The notes under the pieces are model-generated. The model was given only the letters and a program-made list of their open reading frames with translations. It did no database searches and had not been told where the DNA came from. A stretch of DNA of 42,295 bases, taken from Bacillota bacterium. Its GTDB lineage: Bacteria > Bacillota > Clostridia > Acetivibrionales > DSM-1351. The position numbers were made by a program, and so were the translations under genes. Shown piece after piece: positions 1 to 8,632 of this stretch. Each line of letters opens with the position of its first letter. The first letter of the stretch is position 1. The stretch is from NCBI GenBank assembly GCA_023397905.1, contig JAEWSZ010000232.1, positions 1 through 42,295 of the forward strand. The letters are read 5' to 3'.

Positions 1-273
1 GTTTACATCAGCAGCAAGATCAACGGGGTTGATGTTCCTAGAAATATAAACGATATGAAGAATACCGGAACGGATGTGGAGGAAAGCGGACTGCAGACCG
101 GAGATCTCATATTTTTCAGTTCGGACAGTACAAAAAAAGACGTCTATGACGTGGGCGTCTACTTAGGGGAAAACAAATTCATACATTCCGGCGCAAGTAA
201 GGGCGTGGTAACTGAAACGCTGGAGGATAGCTACTATAAAGACAGGATATGCGCCATAAAACGCATATTCTGA
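1..273 (+). CDS. NlpC/P60 family cell-wall hydrolase, C-terminal part (5' truncated)
   Basis: The reading frame is open from the first base of the window, so the gene starts upstream and only the last 90 residues are present. The segment GDLIFF, followed by VGVYLGENKFIH, is the second half of an NlpC/P60 papain-like domain, which normally cleaves D-Glu-to-diamino-acid bonds of peptidoglycan stem peptides outside the cell. The DCSG catalytic-cysteine motif lies off the left edge. In the usual pattern HVGIYLG...FIHA the first His is catalytic; here that place is Asp (YDVGVYLG), while the second His (FIHS) is kept. Either this copy uses a changed catalytic site or it is poorly active; I cannot tell which without the N-terminus. 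Family assignment is fairly secure, substrate is not. Confidence 0.75.
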   Translation, partial: VYISSKINGVDVPRNINDMKNTGTDVEESGLQTGDLIFFSSDSTKKDVYDVGVYLGENKFIHSGASKGVVTETLEDSYYKDRICAIKRIF

Positions 274-280
274 GACTGTG

Positions 281-317
281 CCGGGTATTTTGAGCGATAT
301 ATGCGGTATATTCCCGG
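281..317. terminator. Hairpin between convergent genes, weak terminator candidate
   Basis: CCGGG at 281-285 pairs with CCCGG at 313-317, with further partial A-T pairing inside. It lies between two convergent genes, a typical terminator position, but no clear T-run follows on either strand. Confidence 0.3.
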
Positions 318-344
318 AAGGAGACATTTCGGCTCCGCGGGAAG

Positions 345-1466
345 CTAGCCCAGAACCAGTTTTCCGAGAAGAGTGGCTATATCCGTGGCGGAATGGGGTC
401 TGCTCCACAGCTTTGAATTTTCCCGCATGGCGTTTAATGCAAGAGGATTGTTGGCCACATGGGAAAGCACGCTCACCAGTTGATCGGAGTCATCTATCCT
501 GTTTGCTACGCCGCTTCTTATGAGAAAGCTGGCGTTTCCCTCCTCCTGCCCGGGAATCGGCGAAATTATAAAAATGGGCAGGCCTTTTACCAGTGCCTCT
601 GAAACCGTCATACCTCCCGGCTTTGTAATCAAAAGATCCGAAATATCCATTAATTCATTGATCCTGTCGGTATAACTTAATATTAAAACCTTTTTATTGC
701 TGCCCATATTTTTTGTGCTGTCCTCCAAACGGGTTTTGAGCTTATGGTTTGTGCCGGTCACAACTATGATCTGAAGGTCCAGATCGCAGTTCAGGAGGGA
801 AGCCATAGTGCTGTCTATATTGCCGCAGCCCATTCCACCTCCCATGACCAGCACGGTAAATTTATTGTTTTCCAGACCCAGCTTTTTCAAAAGGCATACC
901 CTGTCAACCCGGGTGAGAAATTTCGGGGATACGGGGATCCCATATGGAAATATGATGCTGCCCGGAATTCCCCGGTTAATCATTTCGGTTTTCATTAATT
1001 CATTTGCAACGATGAAAGCATCCATTCCGCTGTCAAGCCACAGGGAATGCACTACATAATCTGTCAATATAGCTATTGCAGGGATATTTATCCTGTTCTT
1101 TTCCTTCAGCGAGGACAGCATTTGCATGGGAAACGGATGGGTGCATACAATGGCCGACGGGTCATAATCCTCTATCAGGCTGTTCAATTTATATGATAAA
1201 AGCTTGTTCAGGGACTTGCTTATGTCATAGATGGCGGTACCGGTGCCCGAGGCGGTATAAAGCCTGCTGTAGAGGCCAGGGCTTCTTTTTAAAGCGCCGA
1301 GGTAGCTGTTTACAACGACCTTGTCTATTATGGGGTTGATATATTTTAAAGTATCCAGAATATCAACAGACCAACCTTCAAATTGCTTTTCTATTGATTC
1401 CTTCAATGCCTCAGCAGCTTTCATATGGCCGGTTCCAACAGAAACATACAGTATTAATACCCTCAT
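345..1466 (-). CDS. MGDG-synthase / MurG-like glycosyltransferase (processive diacylglycerol glucosyltransferase family)
   Basis: A 373-residue protein. The N-terminus has the MGDG_synth motif SVGTGHMKAAEAL (about residues 9-21), the loop that in MurG, plant MGDG synthase and Bacillus UgtP shapes the acceptor side. The C-terminal half is a GT-B donor-binding domain with the MGGGMG turn and TKPGGMTVSEAL, the UDP-sugar signature. Length fits UgtP-type enzymes (about 380 residues), which glucosylate diacylglycerol at the inner membrane face and provide lipoteichoic-acid anchors. Which sugar and which lipid cannot be read from sequence. The ATG start is supported by GTGGAGA about 8 bases upstream. 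It is transcribed alone, divergent from sleB and convergent with the NlpC gene. Confidence 0.85.
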   Translation of the reverse strand: MRVLILYVSVGTGHMKAAEALKESIEKQFEGWSVDILDTLKYINPIIDKVVVNSYLGALKRSPGLYSRLYTASGTGTAIYDISKSLNKLLSYKLNSLIEDYDPSAIVCTHPFPMQMLSSLKEKNRINIPAIAILTDYVVHSLWLDSGMDAFIVANELMKTEMINRGIPGSIIFPYGIPVSPKFLTRVDRVCLLKKLGLENNKFTVLVMGGGMGCGNIDSTMASLLNCDLDLQIIVVTGTNHKLKTRLEDSTKNMGSNKKVLILSYTDRINELMDISDLLITKPGGMTVSEALVKGLPIFIISPIPGQEEGNASFLIRSGVANRIDDSDQLVSVLSHVANNPLALNAMRENSKLWSRPHSATDIATLLGKLVLG

Positions 1467-1850
1467 AGTGAATCTCCACGTCTAAACTAAAATAATTTTT
1501 TGATTTATCCGGGCACGCTCGGCGCACCTGTGTTCCGATTTTAACCGGGCGGGGCAAAATGCTTTTCCTTTTAAAATACCGCATCTCCCACCCGGAAATA
1601 TATCATCTCCAATGATATAATTTTTAACATTATAGCTCCGATTAATACGTTAAATTTAAATTAGTGCTTATATTATCCAAATATTATCCAACGTATATTT
1701 TGACAGCTAATAACTCAAAATATCAATACAGGGGATTAAATGCAGATTTATGTAAAACCCTGGAAATAAAAACATGTTTATAGCGAGTATTTATGTTAAC
1801 GGATGATTAAATAACAGGTCATCCTTAAATATTTGAAGGGAGGTACCAGT
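1467..1850. other. Divergent intergenic region, glycosyltransferase / sleB
   Basis: About 380 bases without a gene. It contains an 8-bp inverted repeat TATATCAT/ATGATATA around a 5-base centre (1599-1619), possibly an operator for the minus-strand glycosyltransferase, and an isolated TTGACA at about 1700 without a good -10. A sporulation-type promoter candidate for sleB is listed separately. No RNA structure stood out. Confidence 0.5.
1751..1780 (+). promoter_or_regulatory. Possible forespore (sigma-G-like) promoter of sleB
   Basis: TGTAA at 1751-1755 and CATGTTTA at 1773-1780 are 17 bases apart, about 70 bases before the sleB start. sleB-ypeB is a sigma-G operon in Bacillus, whose -10 resembles CATnnTA. 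The match is partial, so this is a candidate only. Confidence 0.3.
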
Positions 1851-2546
1851 TTGAAAAAGCACATAAAGATAGTTGCTTTTTGTTTAATTGCAGTATTCAG
1901 TGTGACATTCGCAGGCCAGAATTCGATGTATTTTACAAGTACCGCTTCGTCCCTTGAACTGGGTGATAATGGTCAAGAGGTAAAAGATATGCAGCAGGAA
2001 TTAAAAAATTGGGGTTATTATAACGGAAAAGTAAATGGAATATTCGGATATGATACATTTGCATCGGTCCTCAGATATCAGAGAACATACGGTTTGCACG
2101 CAAACGGCATTGCCGATGAAAATACTCTTCTGTCAATGGGGCTGGGGCATGTGGTTGAAACGGGAAAGGCAAATGCGGCTTCATCTACCGTATCCAATGA
2201 ACAGCTTCTGGCAAGAGCAATTAACGGAGAGGCAAGAGGAGAACCTTATGTAGGACAGGTGGCTGTGGGAGCCGTAATTTTGAATAGAGTCAAAAGCTCG
2301 AAATTTCCAAAGACGCTGGCAGGAGTGATTTATCAGCCCGGTGCTTTTACGGCTGTTACCGACGGGCAGATATCAGTTCCCATAAGTTCAAGCTCCACGG
2401 TGGTTAAAGCCGCAAGGGATGCTCTGGCAGGCTGGGATCCCACTGACGGATGCCTGTACTATTGGAATCCGGCAACGGCTACAAGCAAGTGGATATGGTC
2501 GAGAAAGGTAAAGCTTAAGATAGGCCATCACTGGTTCGGCATATAA
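1851..2546 (+). CDS. sleB: Spore cortex-lytic enzyme SleB
   Basis: A 231-residue exported protein: signal peptide (residues 1 to about 30), one peptidoglycan-binding type-1 domain (about 33-95, with LGDNGQEVKDMQ and VNGIFGYDT), and a C-terminal SleB/CwlJ hydrolase domain (about 125-231) with the NGEARGE motif whose Glu is the expected catalytic residue. SleB is a lytic transglycosylase specific for muramic-delta-lactam cortex peptidoglycan and degrades the cortex during germination. I place the start at TTG 1851 because AAGGGAGG at 1836-1843 sits 7 bases before it; an upstream in-frame TTG at 1833 overlaps no ribosome site. ypeB, its stability partner, follows 18 bases downstream. Length and domain order match Bacillus and clostridial SleB. 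Confidence 0.95.
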   Translation: MKKHIKIVAFCLIAVFSVTFAGQNSMYFTSTASSLELGDNGQEVKDMQQELKNWGYYNGKVNGIFGYDTFASVLRYQRTYGLHANGIADENTLLSMGLGHVVETGKANAASSTVSNEQLLARAINGEARGEPYVGQVAVGAVILNRVKSSKFPKTLAGVIYQPGAFTAVTDGQISVPISSSSTVVKAARDALAGWDPTDGCLYYWNPATATSKWIWSRKVKLKIGHHWFGI

Positions 2547-2564
2547 AAAACGGAGGTGAAATAA

Positions 2565-3989
2565 GTGGATCAGAAGGAATTTGAAGATTTGAACAATCAC
2601 AAGAATAATGATTTGTGGAAAAAGAAGAGACGTACATCCTGGTCTGTACCTGTGGCTATTGTGGCAGTGCTGGCCCTGGCCGGAGTTTCGGTCTGGGGGT
2701 ATTTCCAGAACAGGCAGCTAAATAATTTAAAAACTGCCATGGAAAACCAATACAGCAGAGCATTTGTGGATTTGACAGATTACGTGGACAATGTTGAAGT
2801 TATGCTGGCAAAATCCCTCATAACGTCAACGCCCCAGACCACTTCCGCAATGCTTGAAGAGGTCTGGCGTCAATCAAATCTGGCGCAGACAAATATGGGC
2901 GAGTTGCCCGTATCGCCTCCCGTCCTGGAGAAGACCTCCAACTTTTTGACTCAAGTGGGTGATCTGGCCTATGCGCTGAACTCCAAGACCATGGATGGAA
3001 AACAGTTAAGCGACAAGGAATATAAAAATCTTGAAAAATTGCACGGTTTTGCGGTCACATTACAGAAAAGCCTGCATGGCATAGAGGATCAGATAAACAA
3101 CGGCAAAATGGTATGGGGCAGCTCAGGCGGCCCAAGGCAGATGAGAACTACATCTACCAAATACTCGCAGACCAGCCAGTTTGAGAATATCGACAAAAAT
3201 TTTCAGGAGTATCCCTCAATGGTGTATGACGGTCCATACTCCGATCATATGATGAAGACCAAACCGATTGGGCTGAAGGATAAAAAGGTTTCCGTAGGTG
3301 AAGCCCAGGATATTGTGAAAAAGATCATCGGAAGCAGCAGGATTCAAAATATCTCGCAGCTTGAAAATAATGATGATGAAAAGAGTATTAAAACCTTCCG
3401 CTTTAGGGTGACCTACAAAAACCAGAAGGATGGCGAAGACGCGGAGGTAGATATAACCCAGCAGGGCGGACAGGTCTACTGGATGCTCAGGAACAGGCCA
3501 GTGGCCGACGGCAAGGTAACTATTGAAGCGGCCGCAAAGGCGGCTACAAGCTTTCTTGACAGGAACGGCTTCAGCGATATGAAAGAGACATATCACATGA
3601 AAACCGACGGCGTGGCCACAATCTGCTATGCATATACCCAGGATGGTGTGACGGTATACCCGGACCTGGTAAAGGTAAAGGTTGCCCTGGATAACTCCGA
3701 AATCCTGGGAATAGAATCCAAAGGATATCTCTACAACCATAAGACCAGGGATATCCCGGCTGCGAAGTTTACAATGGAAGAGGCCAGAAGCATAATAAAC
3801 GATAATCTGAATATCGAAAAACAGGGCAGGGCCATTATTCCCACCGACTTCAAGACGGAGAAATACTGCTATGAATTCCAGGGCAAAATAGGTGACCAGA
3901 AATATATCATATATATAAATGCCACCTCCGGAAAGGAAGAGGATATCCTGATGCTGATCGACACCAAGGACGGTTCGCTGACCATATAG
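2565..3989 (+). CDS. ypeB: Germination protein YpeB
   Basis: A 474-residue protein starting at GTG, with GGAGGTGA at 2552-2559 immediately upstream. A single membrane helix lies at about residues 23-46, then a long helical region, and C-terminal PepSY-like repeats (about 230-470; GEAQDIVKKI, TIEAAAKAATSFL and TMEEARSIINDNL begin the repeats). YpeB is required for SleB to be deposited and kept stable in the spore, and sleB-ypeB is the standard gene order. Length is close to Bacillus YpeB (about 450). It is the last gene of the two-gene operon; no clear terminator follows, and the structured RNA candidate begins about 60 bases downstream. Confidence 0.93.
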   Translation: MDQKEFEDLNNHKNNDLWKKKRRTSWSVPVAIVAVLALAGVSVWGYFQNRQLNNLKTAMENQYSRAFVDLTDYVDNVEVMLAKSLITSTPQTTSAMLEEVWRQSNLAQTNMGELPVSPPVLEKTSNFLTQVGDLAYALNSKTMDGKQLSDKEYKNLEKLHGFAVTLQKSLHGIEDQINNGKMVWGSSGGPRQMRTTSTKYSQTSQFENIDKNFQEYPSMVYDGPYSDHMMKTKPIGLKDKKVSVGEAQDIVKKIIGSSRIQNISQLENNDDEKSIKTFRFRVTYKNQKDGEDAEVDITQQGGQVYWMLRNRPVADGKVTIEAAAKAATSFLDRNGFSDMKETYHMKTDGVATICYAYTQDGVTVYPDLVKVKVALDNSEILGIESKGYLYNHKTRDIPAAKFTMEEARSIINDNLNIEKQGRAIIPTDFKTEKYCYEFQGKIGDQKYIIYINATSGKEEDILMLIDTKDGSLTI

Positions 3990-4006
3990 CTCAGCTTAAT
4001 AAAGGA

Positions 4007-4038
4007 TTGATGCAAAAACAAATTAAATTCAATATATG
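4007..4038 (+). promoter_or_regulatory. Possible promoter of the structured RNA
   Basis: TTGATG at 4007-4012 is followed 18 bases on by AATATA (4031-4036), placing a start near 4045, just before the RNA fold begins. The -10 is a weak match, so the RNA could also be read through from ypeB. Confidence 0.3.
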
Positions 4039-4053
4039 TAAAGAATTCTAACC

Positions 4054-4299
4054 ATGCCGGTCCGCGAGGACAACTTGTATCAATGGGACCGGAACTGTTG
4101 AGATATTTGATTTGAATTTGTTGGTGAAGCCTGGATGATTTTGCCGGAAAACCAATACGATGTTGGTTTTAGCGAACTATGAGTCCACGGATGGCGAATG
4201 TGAGCGGCGGTAAAATCGTTCAGGCTGAACCATTACTGATTCAATCAAATATCTTGGGTTCCGTCCCAGGGATGCAAGTTAGTCCGGGAGGACATGCAT
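4054..4299 (+). ncRNA. Large structured non-coding RNA candidate (class not identified)
   Basis: About 245 nt with nested, nearly complete pairing. (i) 4072-4095 pairs with 4258-4280, interrupted by an AA/GG internal loop and one bulged C. (ii) 4102-4117 pairs with 4239-4253, 15 bp and one bulged T. (iii) 4129-4145 pairs with 4209-4225, 17 uninterrupted pairs including G-U; just below it GAA/TGA could form tandem sheared G-A pairs closed by GGT/ACC. (iv) AAAACCAA 4148-4155 and TTGGTTTT 4163-4170 cap the arm. The base is flanked by two matching short hairpins, GTCC-GCGA-GGAC (4060-4071) and GTCC-GGGA-GGAC (4282-4293), both GNRA tetraloops, with ATGC 4054-4057 able to pair with GCAT 4296-4299. 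No ORF fits inside and there is no terminator T-run. It does not resemble tmRNA, RNase P, SRP or group I core motifs. The raiA-motif RNA of Clostridia is a size-compatible candidate, which I cannot confirm from memory. Confidence 0.7.
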
Positions 4300-4380
4300 A
4301 ATGTAATTTCACATATATTGGATTTGTTATTTTTGCAGCAACCCTTTATTTTATCTGGCGTAAAGGCGGAGTATAAAGCA

Positions 4381-4409
4381 TTGACAGAGGCCGAGGAAAA
4401 AATTATAAT
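4381..4409 (+). promoter_or_regulatory. Consensus sigma-A promoter of the marR-ABC operon
   Basis: TTGACA (4381-4386), a 17-base spacer and TATAAT (4404-4409): a perfect match to the vegetative consensus, 57 bases before the regulator start codon. Confidence 0.9.
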
Positions 4410-4411
4410 AA

Positions 4412-4440
4412 GTTAGGATTCTAATTATTAGAGTTCTAAC
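4412..4440 (+). promoter_or_regulatory. Palindromic operator, probably for the MarR regulator
   Basis: A 29-base near-perfect palindrome running from GTTAG to CTAAC, with inner arms TCTAAT/ATTAGA. It begins three bases after the -10 box and covers the start of transcription, so a bound repressor would block initiation. Autorepression by the first gene of the operon is the simple reading. A related half site, GAATTCTAAC, occurs at 4042-4051 just before the RNA. Confidence 0.75.
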
Positions 4441-4465
4441 TATTTTTATATCTGGGGATGATTGT

Positions 4466-4909
4466 TTGGATAACAGGGAATTGAATCTATGGGTGGTAAA
4501 AGTCGGAAACACGCACAGGAGAAGGTCGTCATATGAATTTATGAAGTATGATCTGACCGCAGGCCAGCCCAGGATGCTGAATTACCTGTATCAGCACGAC
4601 GGCTGCATACAGAGGGAAATTGCCACGGAGTGCAATCTGGAGCCGGCTTCTGTCACAAGTGTGCTGAACAGCATGGAAAAGGCGGGGCTTATAGAAAGAA
4701 AGCCCGTAAAAAATGATAAACGCGCCCTGGAGGTCTGGCTGACGGAAAAGGGTATGGAAAAAAAGAAAATAGTGGATGAAATATTTATTGCAATGGCCGA
4801 AGAGTGTTTCAAAGATTTCTCTGAGGAAGAAAAGATTGCAGCTCAGGATTTTTTGACAAGGATGTTCAAAAATATGAGGAGTGTGGAGCAGCAGGTGGTG
4901 AAGGGATGA
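4466..4909 (+). CDS. MarR family transcriptional regulator
   Basis: A 147-residue winged-helix protein, the usual MarR length. The recognition helix lies in LEPASVTSVLNSMEKAGLIERK (about residues 51-72) and the wing in KNDKRALEVWLTEKG (about 75-89); the ends are helical for dimerisation. The start is TTG at 4466 with GGGGAT 6 bases upstream. Its stop overlaps the ATG of the first ABC gene (ATGA), so regulator and transporter are co-translated. With the operator next to the promoter, the likely role is ligand-relieved repression of the downstream exporter. The ligand is unknown. Confidence 0.9.
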   Translation: MDNRELNLWVVKVGNTHRRRSSYEFMKYDLTAGQPRMLNYLYQHDGCIQREIATECNLEPASVTSVLNSMEKAGLIERKPVKNDKRALEVWLTEKGMEKKKIVDEIFIAMAEECFKDFSEEEKIAAQDFLTRMFKNMRSVEQQVVKG

Positions 4910-6636
4910 ATATTTATAAGAAGTATTTCAGAAAGTATAAATTCATGTTCCTTACCGGAGTTACCTGCGTATTTTTCGAAGCGGTCTGCGACCTGCTCCA
5001 GCCTACCATCATGTCCCACATCATTGATAACGGCGTTAAAAACGGCAGGGTGGATACGGTTTTAAGATTCGGATTTCTGATGCTGGCAATAACCATATGC
5101 GGCGCAGGCTTTGCGGCGGCGAGGAATATTCTTGCCAGCAAGGTTTCACAAAACTTCGGGGCGGATCTCAGATATGATGTTTTCGCCAAAATAATGAGAT
5201 TTTCCGAAGTCAGCGCGGACAATATAGAAAGCGGTTCGCTTATAACCAGAATGACAAATGACACCTCACAGATAACCCAATTTGTAAACGGCATAATGAG
5301 GATATTTTTTAAGGCTCCTCTGACCTGTATCGGAAGTATTATACTTGCGGTTATGCTCAGTCCTTATATGAGCATTGTATTATTTCTTGCCATTTTAATT
5401 GTGGCAGTTTTGATCATCATCAGCATGAAACTGAGCTATTCGCGTTTTGCAAGGGTCCAGAAGGCTATAGACAAGGTCAACACCGTCGTGCAGGAATATT
5501 TGCTGGGTATAAGGCTGGTAAAGGCCTTTGGCCGCTTTGAGGACGAGGAAAAGAAATTTGACGCCGCCAATTCCGACCTGTCTGACAAAAGTGTTTCGTC
5601 ACAGATGGTAATAGCGTATTTTTCACCGCTTATGTCGCTTACAGTCAGCATGGGAATAGCCGTGATCATCTACCTGGGAAGTATCCTGTTCGGAAAAGGC
5701 AATATTGAAGTTGGGAAAGTGGCGGCTTTTATCAATTATATGACTCAGATACTGGGCTCATTGATCATGATCACAAATATATTCAACACATTTATCAGAA
5801 CCAAGGCGTCTACGGAGAGAGTAAACGAAATATTGGACAGCGAAGAGGATTTTAAAGGGGGAAATGCGGCTCAGGATTCCCGGCCGGGACAGCTGGAATT
5901 CAGAAATGTCACTTTTGCCTATCCGGGCGGCAGCGGGCTTCCCATAATCAAAAATCTTTCTTTCAGAGTGGAGCGGGGAGAAACTCTGGCGGTTATAGGC
6001 CCCACCGGCTCCGGCAAATCCACTCTTGCGTGGCTGTGCCTCCATTTTTATGAGGCCGCCGGGGGCGAGATATATATCGGAGGAAAAGACATCAGGGAAA
6101 TAGATACGGAAAAACTCCGGGATATGGTTGCTTTTGCCCCTCAAAAAAGCATGCTGTTTTCCGGAACTATTTCCGAAAATATTGCATGGGGACTGAAGGA
6201 GCAGAAGGGCGAAACGGTGATGGACGCCGCCGAAGCGGCTCAGGCTCACAGTTTTATTCAAGAGATGCCGGAGGGCTATGACAGCAAATTGGGGCAAAAC
6301 GGGGTCAATCTCTCGGGAGGGCAGAAGCAGAGGCTTTCAATTGCCAGAGCCCTGGCCAAAGGTTCGCCTATTCTGATATTGGATGACTGCACAAGCGCCC
6401 TTGACGCGGTTACCGAGGCAAAGGTAAGGCTGGCTCTTAAAGGCCTTGGAAACGACAGGACTGTTATAATGATAACCCAGAGGATCGGCACAGCCATGTC
6501 GGCGGACAAGATCCTGGTCCTGGACAACGGAGTCAATGTTGGCTTTGGCAGCCATGAGGAACTGCTGAGTTCCTGCAGGACTTACGGAGAAATTTACGAT
6601 TCACAGATTGGGGGCGATTTGAGCTATGGCAAATAA
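4906..6636 (+). CDS. ABC exporter half-transporter, degenerate-site subunit
   Basis: A 576-residue fused membrane-plus-ATPase protein: six-helix ABC exporter membrane domain (about residues 10-300) and ATPase domain (about 335-565). Walker A is GPTGSGKST and the signature is LSGGQKQR. Two catalytic positions differ from the norm: the Walker B end is ILILDDCTSALD, with Asp in place of the catalytic Glu, and the switch is ITQRI, with Gln in place of His. Its Walker A/B site is therefore probably non-hydrolysing, as in the degenerate half of heterodimers such as TM287/288 and LmrCD. The next gene, overlapping by 11 bases, supplies a subunit with normal residues. Substrate is unknown; control by MarR suggests a drug or toxic compound. 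Confidence 0.92.
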   Translation: MNIYKKYFRKYKFMFLTGVTCVFFEAVCDLLQPTIMSHIIDNGVKNGRVDTVLRFGFLMLAITICGAGFAAARNILASKVSQNFGADLRYDVFAKIMRFSEVSADNIESGSLITRMTNDTSQITQFVNGIMRIFFKAPLTCIGSIILAVMLSPYMSIVLFLAILIVAVLIIISMKLSYSRFARVQKAIDKVNTVVQEYLLGIRLVKAFGRFEDEEKKFDAANSDLSDKSVSSQMVIAYFSPLMSLTVSMGIAVIIYLGSILFGKGNIEVGKVAAFINYMTQILGSLIMITNIFNTFIRTKASTERVNEILDSEEDFKGGNAAQDSRPGQLEFRNVTFAYPGGSGLPIIKNLSFRVERGETLAVIGPTGSGKSTLAWLCLHFYEAAGGEIYIGGKDIREIDTEKLRDMVAFAPQKSMLFSGTISENIAWGLKEQKGETVMDAAEAAQAHSFIQEMPEGYDSKLGQNGVNLSGGQKQRLSIARALAKGSPILILDDCTSALDAVTEAKVRLALKGLGNDRTVIMITQRIGTAMSADKILVLDNGVNVGFGSHEELLSSCRTYGEIYDSQIGGDLSYGK

Positions 6637-8515
6637 AAATACCGCCCGCGATTATGACAATATGCCAAAGCTCGGGAAATGGGGCGGAGGAGCACATCAG
6701 AGATTCCAGCCCGGAGCAAAGCCTAAAAACACAAGAGGGACGCTGCTGAGGCTGGTCAGAATGTTCGGAAAGTGGCGCAATTCTCTCATCGTGGCAACCA
6801 TTCTCACGATTATATCCGCAGCTGTTTCGCTTTTTACACCTTTTTTGCTGGGAAAAGCGATCAATGCCTTTGACATAAATACAAACACAGTGGACGGACA
6901 GCTGCTGACAATTATACTTGTCACTCTTGTGGGCTGTTATCTGGCAAGCTGGCTTATTGATACGATGAACGGTGTGCTGATGGCGCAGGTCACGCAAAAA
7001 TTGGTGAAGTATATAAGGACAGGATTTTTTTCCAAGCTTCAGAAAATACCTCTCAATTTTTACGATACCAGATCCCACGGCGACACTATGAGCAGGATAA
7101 CAAATGATGTGGACAATATCAGCATGACTGTGGCGCAAACCACCACACAGCTCATATCCAGCGTTTTCTCAATTACGGGGTCCTTTGTTATGATGCTGGT
7201 GCTGAGCCCCGTATTGACTCTGGTGGCATTAATAACGATACCGCTTGTTTTCATTCTGACCAAGGCCATAGCGGGGCGCAGCAGAAAATTTTTCGTGGGA
7301 CAGCAGCAGATGCTGGGAGCGCTTAACGGCGTGGTTGAGGAGAGTATTGTGGGACTCAAGATGGTGAAGTCCTTCAACCGGCAGCAGAAGGTACTGGAGG
7401 AATTTAAAACCGTTAACCAGGAGCTCTGCAGTTATTCTACCAAAGCCCAGATATGGGCAGGATTTATGATGCCCTTTATGAATGTTATCAACAATCTGAG
7501 CTTTACATTTATCGCCTGCGCCGGCGGACTGCTGACTGTAAAAGGGGCTATCACGGTGGGAGTGGTGGTGAGCTTCCTCACATATTCCAAGCAGTTCGGC
7601 ATGCCTCTCAACAATATCGCCGGCATGTTCAACACCATTCAATCCGCTCTGGCCGGCGCCGAAAGAGTATTTGAAATAATGGATGAGGACCAGGAGACAC
7701 CAGATAAGCCCAACCTCAGAGAATTCAGCGACCCGGAGGGCAAGGTGGAATTCAGGGAGGTCTGCTTTTCGTACAATACAGGCAAGCCCGTGCTGAATAA
7801 AGTAAGCTTTCTGGTAAATCCGGGGGAGGTTATTGCGCTGGTGGGCGAGACCGGAGCCGGTAAAACCACCATAGTGAACCTGCTCACCCGTTTCTACGAG
7901 CTGGATCAGGGGCGGATATTGATTGACGATACCGACATAACGGATATTTCCCGCAGTGACTTAAGAAACTGCTTTTCTGTGGTATTGCAGGACACCTGCC
8001 TTTTCACGGGCAGCATCGCCGACAATATAAGGTATTCGAGACCCGACGCCTCTGACGGGGAAGTCATAGCCGCTGCGCGGATGGCCCATGCGGATGAGTT
8101 TATAACACGGCTTCCAAAAGGGTATGACACCCATGTGACCGGAAGCTCGGACAATCTGAGCCAGGGGCAGCGGCAGCTCATTGCAATTGCCAGGGCCGTA
8201 TTGTGCGACGCCCCCATACTGATACTGGACGAGGCCACAAGCAGCGTGGACACAAAGACGGAAAAAGAAATTCAGAAGGCGCTGCTCAAGCTGATGAAAA
8301 ACCATACCAGCTTTTTGATAGCACACCGACTTTCCACAATACGCGATGCAGATAAGATACTGGTCATAGGCGGAGGCGGCATTCTGGAAGGCGGAACCCA
8401 TTCAGAACTCATGGAGAGGCGCGGAGCCTATTATAAAATGGTCATCAGCCAGATGGGACTGGATGAGGAAATAGGCAGCAATACGCAGAAGGATAAGGTG
8501 GGAACTTTAAGCTGA
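6626..8515 (+). CDS. ABC exporter half-transporter, catalytic-site subunit
   Basis: A 629-residue ABC exporter half. A basic N-terminal extension of about 50 residues precedes six membrane helices (about 55-345); the ATPase domain follows (about 370-610). Walker A is GETGAGKTT, Walker B ILILDEATSSVD with the catalytic Glu, the H-loop IAHRLSTI has its His, and the signature is LSQGQRQ, a variant common in heterodimeric exporters. Together with the preceding subunit it should form one transporter with one consensus ATP site. The ATG lies inside the end of the upstream gene, indicating translational coupling. A strong terminator follows after about 120 bases, closing the three-gene operon. Confidence 0.92.
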   Translation: MANKNTARDYDNMPKLGKWGGGAHQRFQPGAKPKNTRGTLLRLVRMFGKWRNSLIVATILTIISAAVSLFTPFLLGKAINAFDINTNTVDGQLLTIILVTLVGCYLASWLIDTMNGVLMAQVTQKLVKYIRTGFFSKLQKIPLNFYDTRSHGDTMSRITNDVDNISMTVAQTTTQLISSVFSITGSFVMMLVLSPVLTLVALITIPLVFILTKAIAGRSRKFFVGQQQMLGALNGVVEESIVGLKMVKSFNRQQKVLEEFKTVNQELCSYSTKAQIWAGFMMPFMNVINNLSFTFIACAGGLLTVKGAITVGVVVSFLTYSKQFGMPLNNIAGMFNTIQSALAGAERVFEIMDEDQETPDKPNLREFSDPEGKVEFREVCFSYNTGKPVLNKVSFLVNPGEVIALVGETGAGKTTIVNLLTRFYELDQGRILIDDTDITDISRSDLRNCFSVVLQDTCLFTGSIADNIRYSRPDASDGEVIAAARMAHADEFITRLPKGYDTHVTGSSDNLSQGQRQLIAIARAVLCDAPILILDEATSSVDTKTEKEIQKALLKLMKNHTSFLIAHRLSTIRDADKILVIGGGGILEGGTHSELMERRGAYYKMVISQMGLDEEIGSNTQKDKVGTLS

Positions 8516-8632
8516 AAAATAACATATAATTTACATCCGCTGAATAAAAAATGTCTGATTATGAGATATAATGTGATTAAATGGTGGATACACTTCAAGA
8601 ATGGAATTTTACAAAGGACAAGAATTTTTGGG

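Noticed and set aside
3216..3740. 174-codon open frame antisense to ypeB
   Set aside because: Opposite a well-conserved gene, with no supporting motif or ribosome site.
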